DNA of 64,000 nucleotides from Bacillus sp. 123MFChir2 (GTDB taxonomy: Bacteria; Bacillota; Bacilli; Bacillales; Bacillaceae_G). The notes beneath the pieces are model-generated. The model saw nothing but the letters and a program-made list of their open reading frames with translations, did no database searches and was not told the DNA's origin. Shown here in pieces: positions 54,108-62,822 of the stretch; position 1 is the stretch's first letter, and every line of letters starts with the position of its first letter. The stretch is from NCBI RefSeq assembly GCF_000383235.1, contig NZ_KB910943.1, positions 1-64,000 on the forward strand, in the 5' to 3' direction. Position numbers and translations under genes: made by a program.

Positions 54108-54581
54108 ATGCCATCAGTAGAAAGCTTTGAATTAGATCATACAATTGTAAAAGCGCCTTATGTAAGACATTGCGGCGTTCATCAAGTAGGAAAAGACGGT
54201 ATCGTAAATAAATTTGATATTCGTTTTTGCCAACCAAATAAACAAGCGATGAAGCCAGATGTCATTCATACGCTAGAGCATTTATTAGCATTTAATTTAC
54301 GTAAATATATTGATCGTTATCCACACTTTGATATTATTGATATTTCGCCAATGGGCTGCCAAACAGGATACTACCTTGTCGTAAGCGGTACGCCAACAGT
54401 ACGCGAAGTCATCGACTTATTAGAGTTAACATTGCAAGACGCAATACAAATTACAGAAATTCCTGCGGCAAACGAAACGCAGTGCGGCCAAGCGAAACTT
54501 CATGACTTAGAAGGTGCAAAACGCTTAATGAATTTCTGGCTAAGCCAAGATAAAGGTGAACTTGAGAAAGTGTTTGGATAA
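54108..54581 (+). CDS. luxS: S-ribosylhomocysteine lyase
   Basis: LuxS cleaves S-ribosylhomocysteine to homocysteine and DPD, the precursor of autoinducer 2, within the activated methyl cycle. It has 157 residues. The metal site HTLEHLLAF holds the His-x3-His pair near residues 53-57, and the third ligand is Cys in [11 protein letters not shown] near 125. Catalytic Cys lies in MGCQTGYY near 83. Start at ATG 54108 (MPSVESFEL) after GGGAG, the conserved family start. The frame could reach 54093 without better signals. It is monocistronic with its own terminator. Confidence 0.96.
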   Translation: MPSVESFELDHTIVKAPYVRHCGVHQVGKDGIVNKFDIRFCQPNKQAMKPDVIHTLEHLLAFNLRKYIDRYPHFDIIDISPMGCQTGYYLVVSGTPTVREVIDLLELTLQDAIQITEIPAANETQCGQAKLHDLEGAKRLMNFWLSQDKGELEKVFG

Positions 54582-54589
54582 TATGTGAG

Positions 54590-54618
54590 AAAGCTGCCTG
54601 GGGAAGGCAGCTTTTTTA
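54590..54618 (+). terminator. luxS terminator
   Basis: AAGCTGCCT, loop GGGGA, AGGCAGCTTTTTT. Confidence 0.94.
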
Positions 54619-54635
54619 GTTGGCGGATGTATGTT

Positions 54636-54684
54636 AAATTTTGTCGAGGAATCTCTAAACCGTGTCGAAGCGCCGATATACAGA
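54636..54684 (-). repeat. Short dispersed repeat D, copy 3
   Basis: Reads on plus as TTTTGTCGAGGAATCTCTAA and CCGTGTCGAAGCGCCGATAT, the inverse of 10619-10668 at its outer block. It lies between the luxS terminator and the end of the first small membrane gene. Confidence 0.55.
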
Positions 54685-54694
54685 AGTGAGAGTA

Positions 54695-54925
54695 TTAACG
54701 GAACATTTTTACGAAGGCGACAAAGGATATAAAGATAGCAACACAAATGAGTAAAATCCCCATTGATTTGCGCTGCTCTTTTATCTCAGAAATTCCCCAT
54801 GTTAAACAGGTCAGACTTAGGAATATTTGTATATAAATAGGTAGCTGATTGCTTTCTGAGAAAAAGGAATAAGTAGCAAGAATTAAAGCAATTGTACTAA
54901 ATAGAATACGAAGTGTTTTTAGCAT
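54695..54925 (-). CDS. Small DUF3953-type membrane protein 1
   Basis: 76 residues, three hydrophobic segments (MLKTLRILFSTIALILATYS, IYIQIFLSLTCLTWGISEI, MGILLICVAIFISFVAFVKM). Third and last of three tandem paralogues on this strand, each 76-77 residues, each starting ML(K/T)xLRI and ending L/F-R. Ribosome site AAGGAG before ATG 54925. I assign DUF3953 from the layout only. Function unknown. Confidence 0.75.
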   Translation of the reverse strand: MLKTLRILFSTIALILATYSFFSESNQLPIYIQIFLSLTCLTWGISEIKEQRKSMGILLICVAIFISFVAFVKMFR

Positions 54926-54965
54926 GGTCGCTTCTCCTTATCATTTTTTGTATATAGTGTTCCGT

Positions 54966-55199
54966 TTAGCGAAAGAGTTGTGAGAGCGGAAAATATATCG
55001 CAAATGCACCAGTAAGAAACAGTAAAATCCCAGTAGATGTTTGTTGTTTTTGAAATTCTGCAATACTTGAAATGACACACATGAGTCCTAAAGAGATGAG
55101 CATATAAGGTAAAATGAATGGAGTGTTATCTGTAAAAAATCCGAATGCTCCTAAAAGTAGCGTGATGATGGAAAAAGTAATCCGTAATATTTTGAGCAT
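54966..55199 (-). CDS. Small DUF3953-type membrane protein 2
   Basis: 77 residues: MLKILRITFSIITLLLGAFG, PFILPYMLISLGLMCVISSI, STGILLFLTGAFAIYFPLSQ. I start at ATG 55199, preceded by AAGGAGAG. The much longer upstream frame merely reads through the neighbouring gene in another frame. Middle member of the tandem triplet, 40 bases before the next. Confidence 0.75.
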   Translation of the reverse strand: MLKILRITFSIITLLLGAFGFFTDNTPFILPYMLISLGLMCVISSIAEFQKQQTSTGILLFLTGAFAIYFPLSQLFR

Positions 55200-55236
55200 A
55201 TTCGTGCTCTCCTTAACTGGAATTTTTTTCAATCGT

Positions 55237-55467
55237 TTAGCGAAGGAAATGTAATATAACAACGAAGAAAAGGAACCCAGAAACGCCGAATGACAAAATT
55301 CCCATGTCTTTTCGCTCAGCCTTTTTTTCGGAAATACCGATGAAGATAAACATGAGAGCAAGGGACAGTTGCATGTAAGGCATGAGTGTAACATCCTTGG
55401 TAGACAAACTGTATGTACTGATAGCGATTGTGAGTATTCCGAAGAAAATACGTAATCCAGTTAGCAT
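55237..55467 (-). CDS. Small DUF3953-type membrane protein 3
   Basis: 76 residues: MLTGLRIFFGILTIAISTYS, PYMQLSLALMFIFIGISEKK, KDMGILSFGVSGFLFFVVIL. ATG 55467 follows AAAGGAGAGAGG. First in transcription order of the triplet. The conserved middle (xPYMxLSLxLMxxxxxISE) links it to the other two. The region 55468-55686 upstream shows nothing else. Confidence 0.75.
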   Translation of the reverse strand: MLTGLRIFFGILTIAISTYSLSTKDVTLMPYMQLSLALMFIFIGISEKKAERKDMGILSFGVSGFLFFVVILHFLR

Positions 55468-55686
55468 CTTACCTCTCTCCTTTATGATTGTTTTCTTGAT
55501 AGTCGAAGCCACAGAAGGCTTATTATGAATATCTTTTATTGATTGTACGTACGAAATGCATTTATGTTCAGATTATTACAAGATTAATCCTGCATTTATT
55601 TTATCATTAAATCAACTATGCTTTTACATATTTTTGTAAAAAATGAAAACAATAGAAAGTAAAGTAGGTGAAAGAAGGGACGTTCT

Positions 55687-56001
55687 ATGGATAAGAAAAT
55701 ATACTATATTTCAGTTGCAAATGGCGAAATTTCACAAGTGAAAACGGCTAATACATATAGTTTTACAATTGAAGCGACGGATGAGGAAATTTTGAGGCTG
55801 CGCGAGTATTTTGATAAGGCGTATCGTGAAGATCTTGGGACGTTTGTACGTTCACATGTTCCGTTTGTTGAATATCATCATGATTCCAATAATGATCGGT
55901 ATGATGAACAATTGCAAAAAGCATATCGAATGATTTACGAGCTTGGTGACAATGAAGCAAAAGAGTTAATTGCACAAATGGGTATTATCGACGGGTTATG
56001 A
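55687..56001 (+). CDS. Conserved hypothetical protein, 104 residues
   Basis: A soluble acidic protein: MDKKIYYISVANGEISQVKT, then a helical part (EEILRLREYFDKAYREDLGT, DEQLQKAYRMIYELGD, AKELIAQMGIIDGL). No known motif or membrane segment. I recall Bacillus homologues annotated loosely as hydrolases, for which I see no catalytic evidence. AGAAGGGA precedes ATG 55687. It lies just before ytkD and may be co-transcribed. Confidence 0.75.
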   Translation: MDKKIYYISVANGEISQVKTANTYSFTIEATDEEILRLREYFDKAYREDLGTFVRSHVPFVEYHHDSNNDRYDEQLQKAYRMIYELGDNEAKELIAQMGIIDGL

Positions 56002-56082
56002 TAGGATAAGATTAGTCATACTAGTCAGAATGTGCTACAATTTATGGTAAGAAATTTGTAACCATCAATAGGGGAGTAGGGC

Positions 56083-56562
56083 ATGTACACATTTAAAGAT
56101 TACTATCATAACACTGTACAATTATCGTTTGAACGTTACCCATTTTCTCCCGAGCCAAAGCATGTGTGGGTTGTGTGCCGGTACGGAGATCAATGGTTAT
56201 TAACCCATCATTTGCGCCGTGGTATTGAATTTCCAGGTGGAAAAGTAGAAGAGGGAGAAACACCGGAAGAAGCGGCAGTTCGTGAAGTTCATGAAGAAAC
56301 AGGCGGTATTGTATCGAGCTTAACGTATATTGGACAATATAAAGTATCCGGAAAAGACAAAATAATCATTAAAAACATTTATTTCGCAACAATTAGTGCC
56401 GTAGAACAACATACGCACTATGAAGAAACAAAGGGATCTGTATTATTGACACAAATTCCAGGGGACATCAAAGAAAATAGACGCTTCAGTTTCATTATGC
56501 GTGATGATGTACTAGCGCGCACAATGCGGCATATAGAAGAAATCGGCTGTTTTACAAAGTAG
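56083..56562 (+). CDS. ytkD: Nucleoside triphosphatase YtkD (Nudix)
   Basis: A 159-residue Nudix hydrolase. YtkD in Bacillus degrades 8-oxo-dGTP and other nucleoside triphosphates, protecting DNA from oxidised precursors. The Nudix box is complete: GGKVEEGETPEEAAVREVHE followed by ETGG, residues about 51-74. ATG 56083 has GGGGAGTAGGGC upstream. The C-terminal LARTMRHIEEIGCFTK is typical of the family. Confidence 0.92.
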   Translation: MYTFKDYYHNTVQLSFERYPFSPEPKHVWVVCRYGDQWLLTHHLRRGIEFPGGKVEEGETPEEAAVREVHEETGGIVSSLTYIGQYKVSGKDKIIIKNIYFATISAVEQHTHYEETKGSVLLTQIPGDIKENRRFSFIMRDDVLARTMRHIEEIGCFTK

Positions 56563-56616
56563 AGCAACCGATTTCTTTTTTTATTTTTCTAGAGATAGGT
56601 CTGTTAGTACGGGATA

Positions 56617-56703
56617 GACTGCTACTATGCATGGCCAGATCCTCTTGCCTACCCTAAAAAGAAAAGGTTTTTTATGTTAGTTTTTCAATTTGCATCTATA
56701 TAG
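56617..56703 (-). repeat. Dispersed repeat A, partial copy 18
   Basis: Only the last part in minus orientation: GACTGCTACTATGCATGGCC, AGATCCTCTTGCCTACCC, AAAAGAAAAGGTTTTTTATG, TTAGTTTTTCAATTTGCATC. It lies between ytkD and the metallopeptidase-like gene. Confidence 0.7.
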
Positions 56704-56780
56704 AGTGAAATCGTATTATTGTATCTTTTGCCAAAATTGATTATGATTTCAATGAAAAAATAGAATGCAAGGAGGAAGTT

Positions 56781-57866
56781 ATGAGGAAAAACTATATTCA
56801 TTTTTTATTTTTGCTTATATTTATTTGCTTGATTAGTAGCTGTAGTAAAGCAAAGAATGTGGCAAAAGAAGTATGTAAAACAAAAGAAGAATGTTTAAAA
56901 ACTGGGGATGCATCTCTGAGCAAGATTAATAAAAATATGCAAGGAATCTCTGAACTAGAAACATATACAGAAGTAGAAAATAAAGAAGAATTAACGGCAT
57001 ACGAAGAACAAAGAAAAGATGACGAACGTTACTTCTTTTTAGCATCTTATTATATTGATAACGATGAAATAATAGATCCATATTTTGAAAAGCTAGATAA
57101 AAAAAGATTACAGAAAGTCTTTAGTGATGATAAAGAGGCAAGGGAAGAAATTAGTGCATTCCATGAAGACACAGATTATCATCAAACATTATGGGATATG
57201 TACAGTGTGTTAATACCAGCAAAATATCGAGAGAATATAAAGGAATTTGATATTGTATCAGATGGCTATGATAATGTCGTTGCACATGTGGTGCAAAATG
57301 AAAATAATCCTGAAGACTGGATATTAAGTTTAGATGCATTAGATTCCAACGTTAATATAAACGAAGTGATGAAAACGTTAATTCATGAAACGGCTCACGT
57401 TTTCACGTTAAACAAAACGCAAATTCCTGTAGATAAAAAGTATATAAAAGCTGTTACAGAAGAAAAGGATATTTCCGCATATGAATCGAAATGTACAACG
57501 CTGTTTTTAACAGAGGGCTGTACAAAGAAAGAGTCGTATGTGAATCAATTTTATGAACAGTTTTGGAAACCAATTGAAGGTGAATGGAAAGAGAAGAAAG
57601 TAGAGACAGATGTAGAAGCGCAAATGCAGTTTTTTAAAGAACATGAAGACAAATTTGTTTCTGAATATGCAACAACGAACGTTGTAGAAGATATTGCTGA
57701 TACATTTACAGCATTCATTTTACAAGATTCTAACAAAGTGAAAGAGTCAAAAGAAGTAAAGTATCAAAAGATTGCTTTCTTTTATCAATTCCCAGAGCTT
57801 GTGAAGATGAGAGCGGAAGTGCTGGCAGGGTTACAGCAAATTTCGGAGGAAGTAGAAGAAGCGTAG
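56781..57866 (+). CDS. Metallopeptidase-like lipoprotein (HExxH)
   Basis: A 361-residue extracellular lipoprotein. Signal IHFLFLLIFICLISS followed by lipobox Cys21 (LISSC). The zinc motif HETAH (in TLIHETAHVFTLNKT) is near residues 202-206. A likely third ligand Glu or Asp lies downstream in VVEDIADTFTAFILQ near 303. Four Cys residues occur, including CKTKEECLKTGD near the N terminus. The gluzincin-like arrangement suggests protease activity at the cell surface. No named family is recognised. GGAGG precedes ATG 56781. Monocistronic. Confidence 0.8.
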   Translation: MRKNYIHFLFLLIFICLISSCSKAKNVAKEVCKTKEECLKTGDASLSKINKNMQGISELETYTEVENKEELTAYEEQRKDDERYFFLASYYIDNDEIIDPYFEKLDKKRLQKVFSDDKEAREEISAFHEDTDYHQTLWDMYSVLIPAKYRENIKEFDIVSDGYDNVVAHVVQNENNPEDWILSLDALDSNVNINEVMKTLIHETAHVFTLNKTQIPVDKKYIKAVTEEKDISAYESKCTTLFLTEGCTKKESYVNQFYEQFWKPIEGEWKEKKVETDVEAQMQFFKEHEDKFVSEYATTNVVEDIADTFTAFILQDSNKVKESKEVKYQKIAFFYQFPELVKMRAEVLAGLQQISEEVEEA

Positions 57867-57939
57867 AATAAAGATGTTAATCTTATAATTTGGGGGATAA
57901 TTTATAAATAAAATGTCGAACTTAGTCGAAATTTGTTAT

Positions 57940-57949
57940 AATATGAGGG
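57940..57949 (+). promoter_or_regulatory. Extended -10 promoter element upstream of the RDD gene
   Basis: TTGTTATAAT (TGn plus perfect TATAAT) with no clear -35. A leader of about 120 nt with a small stem (CTTTTGC, loop TTGA, GCAAGAG) follows before the RDD gene. Confidence 0.55.
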
Positions 57950-58070
57950 TTATAGTTTTAGGATGTGATCTATAGAGGAGATGCGAATCCTTTTGCTTGA
58001 GCAAGAGGAGAGAATCTATACATACATCCAAAATGTAAAGAGAAATACATAAGAGAATGGAGAAGAGAAT

Positions 58071-58469
58071 ATGAATCAAGAGCTAGCAGGGTTTTGGAGA
58101 CGATTTGGGGCGATCCTTTTAGATGTATTAATATTTGTTCCCCCTATTGTGATTTTTACATTAATAGGTATGTCTGATGATGCATCAGACATAATAGTAG
58201 GTATTTCGCAAACGTTATACTTATTAATTGTTCCTATTGTATGGTCCGGGTTTACAGTAGGTAAGAAAGCAGTGAACATTCGAATTGTACGTGTGGATGG
58301 ACAGAAAATCACGATTTGGACTACAGTAAAACGTTACTTATTAAGTGGAATTATATATGGTTTTATGTTTGGAATTGGTTTTATTGTAAGTGCATTTATG
58401 GTAGCACTGCGAAAAGATAAACGTTCTATTCACGATTTTATTGCGGGAACGCAAGTTATTCGTGATTAA
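58071..58469 (+). CDS. RDD-family membrane protein
   Basis: A 132-residue protein with three or four membrane helices and the RDD signature: AGFWRRFGAILLDVLIFVPP at the start, VKRYLLSG in the middle and KRSIHDFIAGTQVIRD at the end. RDD proteins may act as small transporters or antiporters, but this one has no clear function. GGAGAAGAGAAT precedes ATG 58071. Confidence 0.88.
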   Translation: MNQELAGFWRRFGAILLDVLIFVPPIVIFTLIGMSDDASDIIVGISQTLYLLIVPIVWSGFTVGKKAVNIRIVRVDGQKITIWTTVKRYLLSGIIYGFMFGIGFIVSAFMVALRKDKRSIHDFIAGTQVIRD

Positions 58470-58475
58470 TAAGAA

Positions 58476-58507
58476 AGCAACCTACTATTAGCTAGGTTGC
58501 TTTTTTC
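58476..58507. terminator. Terminator between RDD and ABC permease genes
   Basis: AAGCAACCTA and TAGGTTGCTT flank a short loop. T-run on plus, A-run on the other side. Confidence 0.88.
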
Positions 58508-59307
58508 GTGCGTGTAACGAATTTTTCAAATGCTGCGACAAGTACATACATAAGGGTGGCAAGAATACAAGTGAGAAGCACGCTCAGCAAGACGAGTGTA
58601 AAGTTAAAGACTTGAAAACCGTAGCTAATTAAATAGCCGAGTCCTTCTTTTGAAATGAGCAGTTCACCGAAAATGACCCCAACCCACGAGAGACCGACAT
58701 TTACTTTTAATGTGGAAATAATCGCTGGGAACGATGCTGGTAAAATGACTTGTTTATAACATTGCCATTTGTTTGCACCAAAGGTTTGCATGACCTTTAC
58801 ATAATTGGCGTCTACTTCTTGAAAGGCACTATAAATGACGAGAATCGTAACGATGATGGATATGATAACACCCATGGCTACTGCTGATGAAATATTCGGC
58901 CCAAATATGACGATAATAATGGGCCCAAGCGCTACTTTTGGCATTGCGTTTAAGACGACAAGATACGGATCGAGTACACGAGAAATAAATGGGCTCCACC
59001 ATAAGAAGGTTGCGATACATGTGCCAAGAAGTGTTCCAAGGATAAAGCCGAGACATGTTTCAAGGAGCGTTGTATATATGTGCGGCCAAAGAGAGTGATC
59101 TTGCCACTTTGTGATGAGCAAATGAAAGATACTAGATGGTGAGCTAAATAACAATGGATCAATCCACTCGTTTCGGCTAGCGATTTCCCATAATGCGAAA
59201 AAGAGAATGAGCAGGAGCAGCTGCAATGTTCGAACGAAAAATGTTCGTTTTATTTCACGTTTTTGAAAGTTTTGATGAAATTCTTTTATATTATCCAAGT
59301 TTTTCAA
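58492..59307 (-). CDS. ABC importer permease (SsuC/ThiX/YtlD type)
   Basis: A 271-residue permease with about six helices of the SsuC/TauC family. The EAA loop is in [20 protein letters not shown] near residues 182-201, and a pattern from [18 protein letters not shown]-like N-terminal loop to [20 protein letters not shown] supports the family. It overlaps the ATPase gene by 17 bases. Substrates of this family include sulfonates, taurine, riboflavin and thiamine precursors. Gene order and setting resemble B. subtilis ytlA-ytlC-ytlD. Confidence 0.88.
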   Translation of the reverse strand: MKNLDNIKEFHQNFQKREIKRTFFVRTLQLLLLILFFALWEIASRNEWIDPLLFSSPSSIFHLLITKWQDHSLWPHIYTTLLETCLGFILGTLLGTCIATFLWWSPFISRVLDPYLVVLNAMPKVALGPIIIVIFGPNISSAVAMGVIISIIVTILVIYSAFQEVDANYVKVMQTFGANKWQCYKQVILPASFPAIISTLKVNVGLSWVGVIFGELLISKEGLGYLISYGFQVFNFTLVLLSVLLTCILATLMYVLVAAFEKFVTRTKKAT

Positions 59308-60055
59308 GCTCCTTCCATATTAACTGGAAGAATGAAGGAAAGTCATGGTGCTGACGTGCTTCAAATGGTGAGAGGGAGCGAATGGTTTCTGGGACTGAAA
59401 ATACTTTCGCGATGCGGCCTGGTTTTGCTTGCAACAAGTAAATACGGTCGCTCATCGCAATTGCCTCTTCAATGTCATGGGTAACGAGAAGTGACGTTTT
59501 CTTATATTCTTTTAAAATCGAAAAAACGAGTTCTTCTAATTTTAGTTTTGTTTGATAATCAAGGGCAGAGAATGGTTCATCTAGTAATAATATTTTTGGA
59601 TTTGTGACGAGTGTCCGGACGAGAGCAGCGCGCTGCCGCATTCCACCTGATAATTCACGCGGGTATTGCTTCTCAACCCCTTGCAAACCAACTTCTTCTA
59701 ACAAATGCAAAGCATGTTGCTTCGTTTTGGATGTGTATGTTTTTGTAATGTGTAAGCCGACGGAAATATTATCTTCAATCGTTTTCCACGGAAACAAGTA
59801 ATCTTGCTGGAGCATATAACCGATGGAAGACGTTGGTTTTGTGATGCGTTCACCATCAAGAAAGACGGTTCCTTCAATGGGCTGTAGTAAACCTGAAATG
59901 ATAGAAAGTAATGTTGTTTTGCCGCAGCCGCTTGGGCCAAGGAAGGAGATAAATTCTCCTTCTTCGATTGTTAAAGAAATATTCGATAAGACAAGGCTGG
60001 CATTGTCTTTTGAGAAGAAGCAATGAGATACGTTGGAAAGCTCTAGAAAGTTCAT
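59291..60055 (-). CDS. ABC importer ATPase (SsuB/YtlC type)
   Basis: A 254-residue ATPase. Walker [10 protein letters not shown] near residue 40, Q loop in [12 protein letters not shown], signature LSGGMRQR near 138, Walker [13 protein letters not shown] near 158, H loop in LVTHDIEEA. The pattern [13 protein letters not shown] is typical of SsuB/TauB. It is 11 bases after the lipoprotein gene and overlaps the permease gene. Likely co-transcribed. Confidence 0.92.
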   Translation of the reverse strand: MNFLELSNVSHCFFSKDNASLVLSNISLTIEEGEFISFLGPSGCGKTTLLSIISGLLQPIEGTVFLDGERITKPTSSIGYMLQQDYLFPWKTIEDNISVGLHITKTYTSKTKQHALHLLEEVGLQGVEKQYPRELSGGMRQRAALVRTLVTNPKILLLDEPFSALDYQTKLKLEELVFSILKEYKKTSLLVTHDIEEAIAMSDRIYLLQAKPGRIAKVFSVPETIRSLSPFEARQHHDFPSFFQLIWKELEKLG

Positions 60056-60066
60056 TAGATCCGCCT

Positions 60067-61068
60067 CTATTTCTTAATGACACTTTCAGCGATGGATGTG
60101 TTTACTAATTCTTTATGTTGCACTTCTTTCGGTAATTCGCCAGCGTCTTTCATAATACTTTGTAGTTGTTTCCACTCTGCCTCGTCTAACAATGGATTTG
60201 TTGCGTACGAATGTTGTTGTTTATAACGATCGATAACTTTTACCATAATATCTTTTGGTGTATCTTTAAAGCGTGGTTCAACAGCTTTGGCAATTTCGTC
60301 TGGGTTATGTGTATCGACCCATTGCTGCGCTTTATAAATAGCACGTGTGAATTTCTCTGCGGTTGCCTTATCTTTCTTTAAGAAGCTTTCTTTCGCCATA
60401 AAGGTTGTATACGGAACAGTTCCGGATTCAACGCCGAATGAAGCAACGATATAACCTTTTCCTTCTTTCTCGAAAATGCTAGCAGTTGGTTCAAAGAGCT
60501 GCACGAAATCACCGGTACCAGATGCATAGGAATTCGCGATATTCGCAAATTCGATATTTTGAATTAGATTTGTATCTTTGGGCGGATCAATTCCATGTTT
60601 TTTCAGTACGTACTCCCCAACCATTTGCGGCATCCCGCCTTTACGCTGACCGAGAAAATCCTTGCCTTTCACATCATTCCAGTTAAAAGAATTAAGTTTT
60701 TTACGAGAAACGAGAAATGTTCCATCTGTTTGTGTTAACCTGGCAAAGTTAATTGCTGGATCTTTTGCTCCTTGCACATAAACATAAATAGACGTTTCTG
60801 AGCCGACAAGCGCAATATCGATGCCATTTGATAATAAAGCTGTCATCGTTTTATCGCCGCCAGCAGTTGTTTGCAGGTCAACTTCTAGTCCTTCATCTTT
60901 AAAAAATCCTTTTTCCATCGCGACATATAACGGAGCGTAAAATAATGAATGTGTCACCTCACCAACGCGCACTTTCTGTACCTTTGCACTCTCTTCTTTT
61001 TTATTACACGCAACAAATGTAAAGGCAGTAAGAAAAACAATTAATAAACACGCTAGAATTTTTCGCAA
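60067..61068 (-). CDS. ABC importer substrate-binding lipoprotein (NMT1/SsuA-like)
   Basis: A 333-residue binding protein. Signal sequence RKILACLLIVFLTAFTFV, lipid-anchored Cys in FVACNKKEE. The mature part is SsuA/NMT1-like: VRVGEVTHSLFYAPLYVAME, FFKDEGLEVDL, GGDKTMTALLSNGIDIALVG. The start is a TTG at 61068 with GGGAGGTG eight bases upstream. The longer frame puts that site inside the gene. No TPP riboswitch or other riboswitch precedes it, so thiamine precursors are not supported. Taurine-like or other substrates remain possible. Confidence 0.88.
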   Translation of the reverse strand: MRKILACLLIVFLTAFTFVACNKKEESAKVQKVRVGEVTHSLFYAPLYVAMEKGFFKDEGLEVDLQTTAGGDKTMTALLSNGIDIALVGSETSIYVYVQGAKDPAINFARLTQTDGTFLVSRKKLNSFNWNDVKGKDFLGQRKGGMPQMVGEYVLKKHGIDPPKDTNLIQNIEFANIANSYASGTGDFVQLFEPTASIFEKEGKGYIVASFGVESGTVPYTTFMAKESFLKKDKATAEKFTRAIYKAQQWVDTHNPDEIAKAVEPRFKDTPKDIMVKVIDRYKQQHSYATNPLLDEAEWKQLQSIMKDAGELPKEVQHKELVNTSIAESVIKK

Positions 61069-61207
61069 CGTATGACACCTCCCAAAATACATTTACTTTA
61101 ATGTATGTAGGTGAATGCCTATATGTGAGTGGACACAGAAGGAATTTTTTGAATAGGAAAGAAGTCTAAATATAAGAGGTAACTAACAAAGAAATAAGAG
61201 GGATTCT

Positions 61208-61435
61208 ATGATTGATTTTCTTGTTTTCTTTTTCATATTGGCCACCGGTTTTACAGTACTACAATTTCTGTTTCATAGATATGCAATGAAAAGCATTTAT
61301 AAGTATAAGGAAGGGAATTTAGTTTATACGTTGTTAGAGATGCACGTGAAGAAGGGGCCAAAATTAGACTTTAGTGATTATTCATTCATTTTTATCGTGT
61401 GTGTCCTATGGAAATTTTGGCTTTTTTCGGCATGA
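61208..61435 (+). CDS. Small membrane protein, 75 residues
   Basis: Two hydrophobic segments (IDFLVFFFILATGFTVLQFL and FSDYSFIFIVCVLWKFWLFS) flank a basic cytosolic stretch (HRYAMKSIYKYKEGNLVYTL). AAGAGGGATT precedes the ATG. No family recognised. It is 42 bases before the phosphotransferase gene and may be co-transcribed with it. Confidence 0.65.
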   Translation: MIDFLVFFFILATGFTVLQFLFHRYAMKSIYKYKEGNLVYTLLEMHVKKGPKLDFSDYSFIFIVCVLWKFWLFSA

Positions 61436-61477
61436 AAATGGAAGTGCCATTTTGTTAATAGAGAAGAGGTATGTAAC

Positions 61478-62452
61478 ATGAGTGAAAAAGTAAAACAAGC
61501 AATGCAGTATTTTAGAGGAAAAGAAGAAAGCTGCGTTAAACTCTCGAGCGGATTTCAAAATGAAGTATACGAGTATACATATGAAGGAGAAAGGCGCATT
61601 TTACGAATTACACCGAGCTCTCGTAGAAGCTTGAAGCAAATTCAAAGTGAATTGGATTTTATATATAGCCTACAAGCAGGCGGCGTGAATGTTTCCTTGC
61701 CGGTTGCTTCTTGTTTTGGGAATGGGGTTGAACAAATAGATATAGAGGAAGAGGCATTTTTCATTACTTCATTTATAAAAGCACCTGGTCAGTTTGTGAA
61801 TGTTACGAATGATGAAGAATGGAATGAAAGGCTATTTCAAAACTGGGGACAAACAATCGGAAAAATGCATGCGATTGCTAAAAAGAATGCTCATGATTAC
61901 GAAACATATGAGAGGCCAATTTGGAAGTATGATATAAAATCTATGAACTTTTTAAAATCGATCAGTACAACGTTGGCTGCTAACTATGAAAAAATGATTA
62001 GCGAAGTTCAAGAACTGCCTAAGGAGCAAGATACATACGGACTCATTCATAATGACCTTCATCAAGGGAACCTTTTTGTCAAAGACAATACAATAACAAT
62101 CTTTGATTTTGATGATTGTTCGTTTAACTGGTTTGCGCAAGATATTGCCGCAACATTTTACCATGCGGTGTGGCAAGGGTTATCGGTAAGGCCAGAACAT
62201 GTATCGTTTCCGCAAGAATTTATGAAACATTTCATCGAGGGATACAATAAAGAACATACAATGAGTAAAGAGATACTAAGGCAAATTCCGCTTTTTCTAA
62301 AACTGCGCGAAGTCTTTTTATTTATGCTGTTTCATAACGTGTGGGATGCGAAAAATTTGGAAGATTGGCAAGCGCATACACTGCAAGATTTACAGCAGCG
62401 GATTGAACATGAAATTCCGTATACAAATGTAGACTTTTTGACGTTTGTTTAA
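61478..62452 (+). CDS. APH-family phosphotransferase
   Basis: A 324-residue protein of the aminoglycoside/choline phosphotransferase fold. Catalytic loop IHNDLHQGNLFV (HxD-x4-N) near residues 189-200 and metal motif IFDFDDC near 207. The nucleotide part shows RRILRITPSSRRS near 44. Such proteins phosphorylate many small substrates (methylthioribose, homoserine, antibiotics), and the substrate cannot be told. AGAAGAGG precedes ATG 61478. A terminator follows. Confidence 0.87.
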   Translation: MSEKVKQAMQYFRGKEESCVKLSSGFQNEVYEYTYEGERRILRITPSSRRSLKQIQSELDFIYSLQAGGVNVSLPVASCFGNGVEQIDIEEEAFFITSFIKAPGQFVNVTNDEEWNERLFQNWGQTIGKMHAIAKKNAHDYETYERPIWKYDIKSMNFLKSISTTLAANYEKMISEVQELPKEQDTYGLIHNDLHQGNLFVKDNTITIFDFDDCSFNWFAQDIAATFYHAVWQGLSVRPEHVSFPQEFMKHFIEGYNKEHTMSKEILRQIPLFLKLREVFLFMLFHNVWDAKNLEDWQAHTLQDLQQRIEHEIPYTNVDFLTFV

Positions 62453-62465
62453 GAACTCCTTTTTT

Positions 62466-62502
62466 AAACCCTGTTTAGTAGCAGGGTTCTTTTTGTGCAT
62501 AA
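62466..62502 (+). terminator. Terminator after the phosphotransferase gene
   Basis: AAACCCTG and CAGGGTT surround TTTAGTAG, followed by CTTTTTG. Confidence 0.85.
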
Positions 62503-62556
62503 AAAAATACAGCAATCGTTACAATAAAGTACATAAAAAGATTATGGAGGATACAC

Positions 62557-62775
62557 GTGGAAACGAAGGTAATTATAGCACTAGCTCCTTATTCAATCAC
62601 TCAAATTTTCGCTTCAAATATTGGTGGTACTGCTACTATGATTGGAGATCCGCCTAATATTATGATTGGTAGTGCTGTAAAGGAACTAACATTTCTTGCA
62701 TTCATTAATAATTTATCATTGATTATCTCCATTATCTTATCAACGGTTTACATATATGTTCGGTATTTAATGTGA
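62557..62775 (+). pseudogene. Remnant of an ArsB/NhaD-type anion or ion transporter
   Basis: A 72-codon frame with TQIFASNIGGTATMIGDPPN and IMIGSAVKELTFLAFINNLS is the conserved first-half loop of the ArsB/NhaD/CitMHS-type ion transporter superfamily (usually 420-450 residues). A good ribosome site (GGAGG) and GTG begin it, but only about 50 residues match before the frame ends in two hydrophobic runs. The join suggests that both ends of a larger gene were deleted. It lies 50 bases before the potassium transporter gene. Confidence 0.75.
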
Positions 62776-62822
62776 AGGAAGAAGAGTAGTTTTCCTCAAA
62801 AAAATGTATAGGAGACACAACT

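Noticed and set aside
60067-61068. Thiamine-precursor importer
   Set aside because: The binding protein is NMT1-like, but no TPP riboswitch precedes the operon while one does precede thiT, so the assignment is not supported.
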